Assembly: GCA_002440235.1 (NCBI GenBank)
Contig: DJRZ01000023.1
Coordinates: 8,849 to 66,040, forward strand
Direction: 5' to 3'
DNA: 57,192 nt
From: Alphaproteobacteria bacterium UBA6347
Lineage (GTDB): Bacteria > Pseudomonadota > Alphaproteobacteria > CAAGCB01 > CAG-977
The notes below the pieces were generated by a model. That model saw only the letters and a program-made list of their open reading frames with translations, searched no databases and was not told the origin of the DNA. Below are positions 54,061-57,192 of this stretch, one piece after another (position 1 is the first letter of the stretch; each line of letters starts with the position of its first letter). The translations under genes and the position numbers were made by a program.

Positions 54061-54140
54061 GAATCACGTTTTTCCGATATAATTCTACCTTGAAAATCAC
54101 GTTTTTCAACATAAAAACCACTCTAAAAATCACGTTTTTC
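54061..54140. repeat. Three direct repeats (iteron-like) before the ATPase gene
   Basis: AATCACGTTTTTC occurs exactly at 54061-54073, 54094-54106 and 54128-54140, 33 and 34 bp apart, about three helical turns, so all copies face the same side of the DNA. They lie in the promoter region of the DUF4143 ATPase and run into the end of the HTH gene. The likeliest role is an operator array, perhaps for the HTH protein next door. Confidence 0.8.
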
Positions 54141-54420
54141 TTAAAGCGGCGATTTCCCTTCCGAACACCCGCTTCGCCTGACCTTCGGTCAGCCCTACCT
54201 TTTTTGCGATGGATTTCCAGCACAGCCCTTGGGAACGGAGCCAGACGATGCAGCGGGCGCGCAGATCGGCGATTTGCGGCATCAGGGTATCAATGACAAA
54301 GCGCATCATCGCCATGTCTTCGGGCAGAACGAACGGCGGAACGCTTCCGTCCTGCGACAAAAGCAGTTCCGTCTGCGCCGCCGTTTTGAACATTCCGGCA
54401 ATGTTTTTCGGTGTTTTCAT
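54130..54420 (-). CDS. DUF6362-like helix-turn-helix protein
   Basis: A 96-residue protein. The C-terminal half (RARCIVWLRSQGLCWKSIAKKVGLTEGQAKRVFG) reads as a helix-turn-helix with a tryptophan-led recognition region, similar to DUF6362 proteins of phages and mobile elements. It follows the virB7-like gene by 2 bp, so it is in the secretion operon and could control it. A dead paralogue is at 52455-52650. Confidence 0.65.
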   Translation of the reverse strand: MKTPKNIAGMFKTAAQTELLLSQDGSVPPFVLPEDMAMMRFVIDTLMPQIADLRARCIVWLRSQGLCWKSIAKKVGLTEGQAKRVFGREIAALRKT

Positions 54421-54422
54421 AC

Positions 54423-54569
54423 TTATCCAAAATTCGGCTGTTCAATCGGCAGACAGGCGCAAGGGCTGAGCTTGTAGCTGTCCGTGCCGCTTCCGATGCC
54501 TTGGACGCTTTGCGTTGCCGAACACGCCGACAAGACGGTCAGTAAAGCCAATATCGTCAGTTTCTTCAT
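54423..54569 (-). CDS. virB7: VirB7-like small lipoprotein
   Basis: A 48-residue lipoprotein: MKKLTILALLTVLSAC is a lipoprotein signal with lipobox LSAC (Cys16), followed by a 32-residue mature part with a CAC motif and a proline-containing end. The size, lipidation and position after the virB5-like gene fit VirB7, which caps the outer-membrane ring with VirB9. ATG 54569 overlaps the previous stop as ATGA. Confidence 0.8.
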   Translation of the reverse strand: MKKLTILALLTVLSACSATQSVQGIGSGTDSYKLSPCACLPIEQPNFG

Positions 54570-55351
54570 TTCGTTTTCTCCTCTTGTGTCAAAGCCGCGT
54601 CAATCGCTATCGTCCCTTCGACGAGCTTTTCTTTCGCGGCGATAATCTGCAAAATATTCGCGGTTAAGATGTTTTGCTGAACCAAAGCCGCGTGAATGTC
54701 CGCCAAAGCCCTGTTCGTTTGCGACAGCTTTTCCATTACGGTCAGCGCGCCGTTTGTGTCCTGCACGATCGCCGTCGCCGCCTGCGTCAACTCCGATGTT
54801 TTGGCTTTGACAGCCATGGCGTTCGCCAAGCCGTCGTCAACGCTCTTTTTGTGGAAGTCCGCGCGGGCTTTTTTGACCTTGCGCCATTGCTTTTTCGACC
54901 GGTTGTTCGCCGTCGTGATGCCGCGCCACGAATAACCGCCGCCCGCCACACCGGAAACCGTATTCAGCGCGCCCTGCACATCGTCGTTTGTCGGCAAGTC
55001 CAATGCTTGCCGGATATAGTCCTGCGCCGTGCAGATGTTCGTTACTTCAAAATTCATACCGTCCAAAAGGAACTGCGGCGTTACGCATTGCAGCAGCTCG
55101 TTCGCGTTCGTGATAAAGCTCTGCGCCGTCAGCGCCAAAGACACCGCCCCGCCGACCGTGTCCGTGATCTGTTTTGTCGCGTCCAAGCCCTCTTTGGTCG
55201 TGTCCCATATCGCCTTGCCGTTTTCCAAAATCGCCGCCATCGTCGCGTTCTGCTTGATGCTTTCCGCCAAGCCGTTTGTGTCGATGACTGCCATTTGAGC
55301 GTTCGCCGCATGGGTGAAAAACAGCACACAGAAGAGAAAAAATTTAAACAT
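54566..55351 (-). CDS. virB5: VirB5/TrbJ-like T4SS protein
   Basis: A 261-residue exported protein with a signal peptide (cut near AANAQ, residue 18) and long amphipathic helices, as in VirB5/TrbJ proteins at the pilus tip. The middle has a Cys pair (QCVTPQF ... NICTAQDY). Family sequences vary widely, so the call rests on length, helical content and operon position. ATG 55351 has a GGGAAAG site. It is the first secretion gene on this strand; virB1-B4 are not to be seen. Confidence 0.7.
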   Translation of the reverse strand: MFKFFLFCVLFFTHAANAQMAVIDTNGLAESIKQNATMAAILENGKAIWDTTKEGLDATKQITDTVGGAVSLALTAQSFITNANELLQCVTPQFLLDGMNFEVTNICTAQDYIRQALDLPTNDDVQGALNTVSGVAGGGYSWRGITTANNRSKKQWRKVKKARADFHKKSVDDGLANAMAVKAKTSELTQAATAIVQDTNGALTVMEKLSQTNRALADIHAALVQQNILTANILQIIAAKEKLVEGTIAIDAALTQEEKTK

Positions 55352-55375
55352 ACGGCTTTCCCGCAAAAACAACAA

Positions 55376-55549
55376 ACTTCAAAAGTTTTGTTATTTTATG
55401 CGGTCTTCACTCAGCCGGTTAGCGCGTTTTTGGTGCAAAACGGTGCATTATGGAGCGACAGACACTTCGTTTTCCATAAAACGACTGCGCTGTTCTATCG
55501 TTTTTAAAATTCGTTCATAAACGGGAGAGGAATAAGGCGAAGCGTTCGG
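55376..55549. other. Gap between HipB-like and virB5-like genes
   Basis: 174 bp that should hold the promoter of the virB5-led secretion transcript. I see no gene and no hipA fragment. Confidence 0.4.
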
Positions 55550-55774
55550 TCACAGTTCTCCAGCTTTGGATTCGATATTGACGGTCAATCCCAGCATTTG
55601 CAGCACGTTCAGCACTTTTTGAATTTCACAAGTCGGTTTGCCGCGTTCCAACTCTTTGATAAAACGAATGCCGACGCCGCTGTACGCCGCCAGCTTTTCC
55701 TGCGTTATCTTTTGCGATTTCCGCATGGAATGAATCAACGCGCCCAATTCTTCGCTTGATGTGATTTGCTTCAT
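55550..55774 (-). CDS. HipB-like XRE-family regulator
   Basis: A 74-residue Cro/C1-type helix-turn-helix protein (ITQEKLAAYSGVGIRFIKELERGK) with a C-terminal strand LTVNIES, the HipB/y4mF pattern. HipB normally works with the kinase HipA, but no hipA lies downstream in the 200 bp before the secretion genes, so it stands alone. ATG 55774 has an AAGGAC site. Two TATCCCGAACGG boxes precede it. Confidence 0.82.
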   Translation of the reverse strand: MKQITSSEELGALIHSMRKSQKITQEKLAAYSGVGIRFIKELERGKPTCEIQKVLNVLQMLGLTVNIESKAGEL

Positions 55775-55793
55775 CAAAGTGTCCTTCTAAAAC

Positions 55794-55857
55794 TATCCCG
55801 AACGGTATGATTTTAGCAAATCCAGCGCAAAATACAACAAAATTATCCCGAACGGGT
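55794..55857. promoter_or_regulatory. Paired TATCCCGAACGG operator boxes
   Basis: TATCCCGAACGG occurs at 55794-55805 and 55844-55855, exactly 50 bp apart. Each extends into an imperfect palindrome centred on AA (ATCCCG-AA-CGGT/G). They lie between the divergent HipB-like and Fic genes. HipB operators also start with TATCC, which supports self-control. Confidence 0.65.
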
Positions 55858-55918
55858 TACTTTTTTGAAAAATTCTCGGTCGGGCGACGCACCAGAAAAC
55901 TTGCACAATCGTTTCAAA

Positions 55919-55952
55919 AATGATACGATTTGACCGTTAAAATGATACGATT
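55919..55952 (+). repeat. Tandem AATGATACGATT boxes before the Fic gene
   Basis: AATGATACGATT occurs at 55919-55930 and 55941-55952, 22 bp apart, ending just before the GGAGGGG ribosome site of the Fic gene. Being next to a protein with an N-terminal winged helix, they are a likely operator for self-repression. Confidence 0.6.
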
Positions 55953-55961
55953 GGAGGGGCA

Positions 55962-57005
55962 ATGTACTCTAAACGCCAAGAAGCTTTGCTGAATTTTATT
56001 CAAGCGCACAAATCCGTTCGTCGGGAAGAAATCGAAACTTTTTTGAATACGGCGGGATTTCCTGTATCCAAAATAACGGTATTGCGTGATTTGGATATGC
56101 TGTTAAAAGACGGCTTGATTGTGAAAACAGGCAACGCGAAAGCGACGCTTTACGCGCCGTCCCCCCGTTCGGCATTGTTGGAGCAGATTGACGTTGAAGA
56201 ATATTTCGGCACAGACCAAGACCTGCGGAAAAACGTCAAAACATCCTTTAATTTCGACATTTTTCAATCCCTGTCAAATTTGTTGACGGAAGCCGAGAAG
56301 GCGGAATTGGCTTTGCTGAACGAAACGTATCGGAAAAAACGCGACGCTTTGCCGCCCAATTTGCGCCAAAAGGAATTTGAACGCCTGACGGTCGAACTGG
56401 CGTGGAAATCTTCCAAAATCGAGGGAAACACATATACCTTGCTGGACACGGAACGGCTGTTGAAAGAAAACGTTTCCGCCAAAGGTAAAACCGCCGAAGA
56501 AACCAAAATGGTGCTGAACCACAAAACAGCGTTGGATTATGTGTTGCAGTCGCCCGAATACTTTCGGCGGCTGAGTGTTTCCAAGATCGAAGAAGTGCAT
56601 CGTTTGCTGACAAGCGGCTTGCAAGTCGCATCGGGTATCCGTCAAGGTATGGTTGGCATTGTCGGCACAAACTATCGCCCATTGGACAACAGTTATCAAA
56701 TCAAAGAAGCTTTGCAGCACCTGATTTCAACCGTCAATCAAACGGAAAATCCCGTTGAAAAAGCGCTTGTCGCCGTTTTGATGATTGCGTATATCCAGCC
56801 GTTTGAAGACGGCAACAAGCGCACGTCAAGGATTTTGGGAAACGCGCTGTTGCTGGCAGATGATTATTGTCCGCTTTCTTACCGCAGCGTTGACGAAATC
56901 GAATACAAAAAAGGCATCATTTTGTTTTACGAACAAAACAACGCCTCTTATTTCAAGCAACTGTTTTTGGAACAGTTCAGACAAGCCGTTAAAAAGTATT
57001 TCTGA
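55962..57005 (+). CDS. Fic-domain protein with winged-helix N-terminus and His-to-Gln active site
   Basis: A 347-residue protein. Residues 1-65 are a DeoR-like winged helix (SKITVLRDLDMLLKDGLI). The Fic domain shows the inhibitory-helix motif SSKIEG (150-155, S-x3-E-G) and the active loop QPFEDGNKR at 279-287. The consensus is HPFxDGN(G/K)R, and the first His, the general base for AMP transfer, is Gln here (codon CAG, one base from His). The rest of the phosphate-binding loop is intact. The protein may bind nucleotide without transferring it, or act mainly as a regulator. Confidence 0.88.
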   Translation: MYSKRQEALLNFIQAHKSVRREEIETFLNTAGFPVSKITVLRDLDMLLKDGLIVKTGNAKATLYAPSPRSALLEQIDVEEYFGTDQDLRKNVKTSFNFDIFQSLSNLLTEAEKAELALLNETYRKKRDALPPNLRQKEFERLTVELAWKSSKIEGNTYTLLDTERLLKENVSAKGKTAEETKMVLNHKTALDYVLQSPEYFRRLSVSKIEEVHRLLTSGLQVASGIRQGMVGIVGTNYRPLDNSYQIKEALQHLISTVNQTENPVEKALVAVLMIAYIQPFEDGNKRTSRILGNALLLADDYCPLSYRSVDEIEYKKGIILFYEQNNASYFKQLFLEQFRQAVKKYF

Positions 57006-57139
57006 TTTCCTCTTTCTCCATCGGGCGTTTCTGTAATGCCTAAGACGGTAAGCCGCCTGCAACAAAGGCGAATGGAAAAAATTTGAAAAAGCCCTCCGAA
57101 TGCTTTATCTTGCGAAAAAAACAAAAACGGAGGTTACCG

Positions 57140-57192
57140 GTGGTCAAGTTTCTTTTTTTAATCCTTTTATTATGCGCTGAAACAGCCAACTC
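57140..57192 (+). CDS. Start of an exported or membrane protein (runs off right edge)
   Basis: GGAGG at 57129-57133 precedes GTG 57140 by six bases. The visible 17 residues (MVKFLFLILLLCAETAN) form a signal peptide or membrane anchor. This may be the next secretion gene (VirB1-B4 are missing from the window), but the sequence is too short to tell. Confidence 0.5.
   Translation, partial: MVKFLFLILLLCAETAN

Larger units (their letters stand above)
32224..57192. mobile_element. Integrative and conjugative element (left end at tRNA-Arg; right end outside window)
   Basis: From the tRNA onward every recognisable function is mobile: antirestriction, oriT, relaxase, VirB/VirD4 secretion, a restriction-modification island and several ATPase, HD and Fic accessory genes. 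GC content falls compared with the left half. No integrase, attR, VirB1-B4 or replication gene is visible, so the element must extend past the right edge. I looked for a second copy of the tRNA 3' end inside the window and found none. Confidence 0.8.

Noticed and set aside
1..57192. CRISPR array
   Set aside because: No regularly spaced repeat series of suitable length was seen; the only regular array is the three-copy repeat at 54061-54140.

Overview
The window looks like chromosome plus an integrated conjugative element from an alphaproteobacterium. The reasons are the 180-kDa-family NAD-glutamate dehydrogenase, a CarD/CdnL regulator, FliO/FliP flagellar genes and a VirB/VirD4-type secretion operon. 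No rRNA is present and I cannot place it to genus.

Region 1 (1-32223) is dense, GC-rich chromosome. It opens with the N-terminal part of an IS1-like transposase protein running off the left edge. Next come a membrane protein, a lipidated DUF1893 protein, carD, a lipidated RluA-like protein and a half-length NAD-glutamate dehydrogenase, then mscS and a methyltransferase. A tightly coupled nine-gene minus-strand operon follows (alaS-alr-mlaE-mlaF-radA-cvpA-cvpA-tsaB-rimI, 17475 to 8112), with most genes overlapping. Divergent from it is def - phosphoethanolamine transferase-like gene - fmt - truA. Then come a LysR/hydrolase divergent pair, a flavoprotein pseudogene, a SulP transporter, a heterodimeric ABC exporter, a HAD phosphatase and a flagellar cluster (FlhB-like domain, unknown, fliO, fliP) ending at tRNA-Arg(TCT).

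Region 2 (32224 to the right edge) is an integrative and conjugative element, apparently inserted at the tRNA-Arg gene. Its left part carries ArdC antirestriction, an AAA/DUF4143 ATPase and a DUF2958 protein. Next is a probable oriT with an 11-nt match to the RP4/RK2 nic site, then a MobC-like protein and a relaxase. The nic orientation makes the ArdC/DUF2958 block the leading region, which enters the recipient first. Those two genes are preceded by almost identical 203-bp leaders (six substitutions, no indels) that fold into long hairpins. I propose them as single-stranded-DNA promoters (Frpo-like) or structured RNA leaders; this is the most interesting signal in the window.

Region 3 (about 37380-41988) is an AT-rich cargo island. 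It holds a fused m5C+m6A DNA methyltransferase, an HNH restriction enzyme and two small genes, probably a Type II restriction-modification system with an asymmetric target.

Region 4 (42091-55351, minus strand) is the type IV secretion operon: virB5-like, virB7-like lipoprotein, HTH protein, (cargo: DUF4143 ATPase and HD phosphohydrolase pair), small gene, virB8, virB9, virB10, a large tandem-repeat cysteine-rich protein, virB11, virD4, virB6. The cysteine-rich protein sits where virB11 would normally follow virB10 and is a candidate new T4SS surface component. To the right are a HipB-like regulator, a Fic protein whose catalytic His is Gln, and the start of another secreted or membrane protein. 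VirB1-B4 and an integrase are not in the window.
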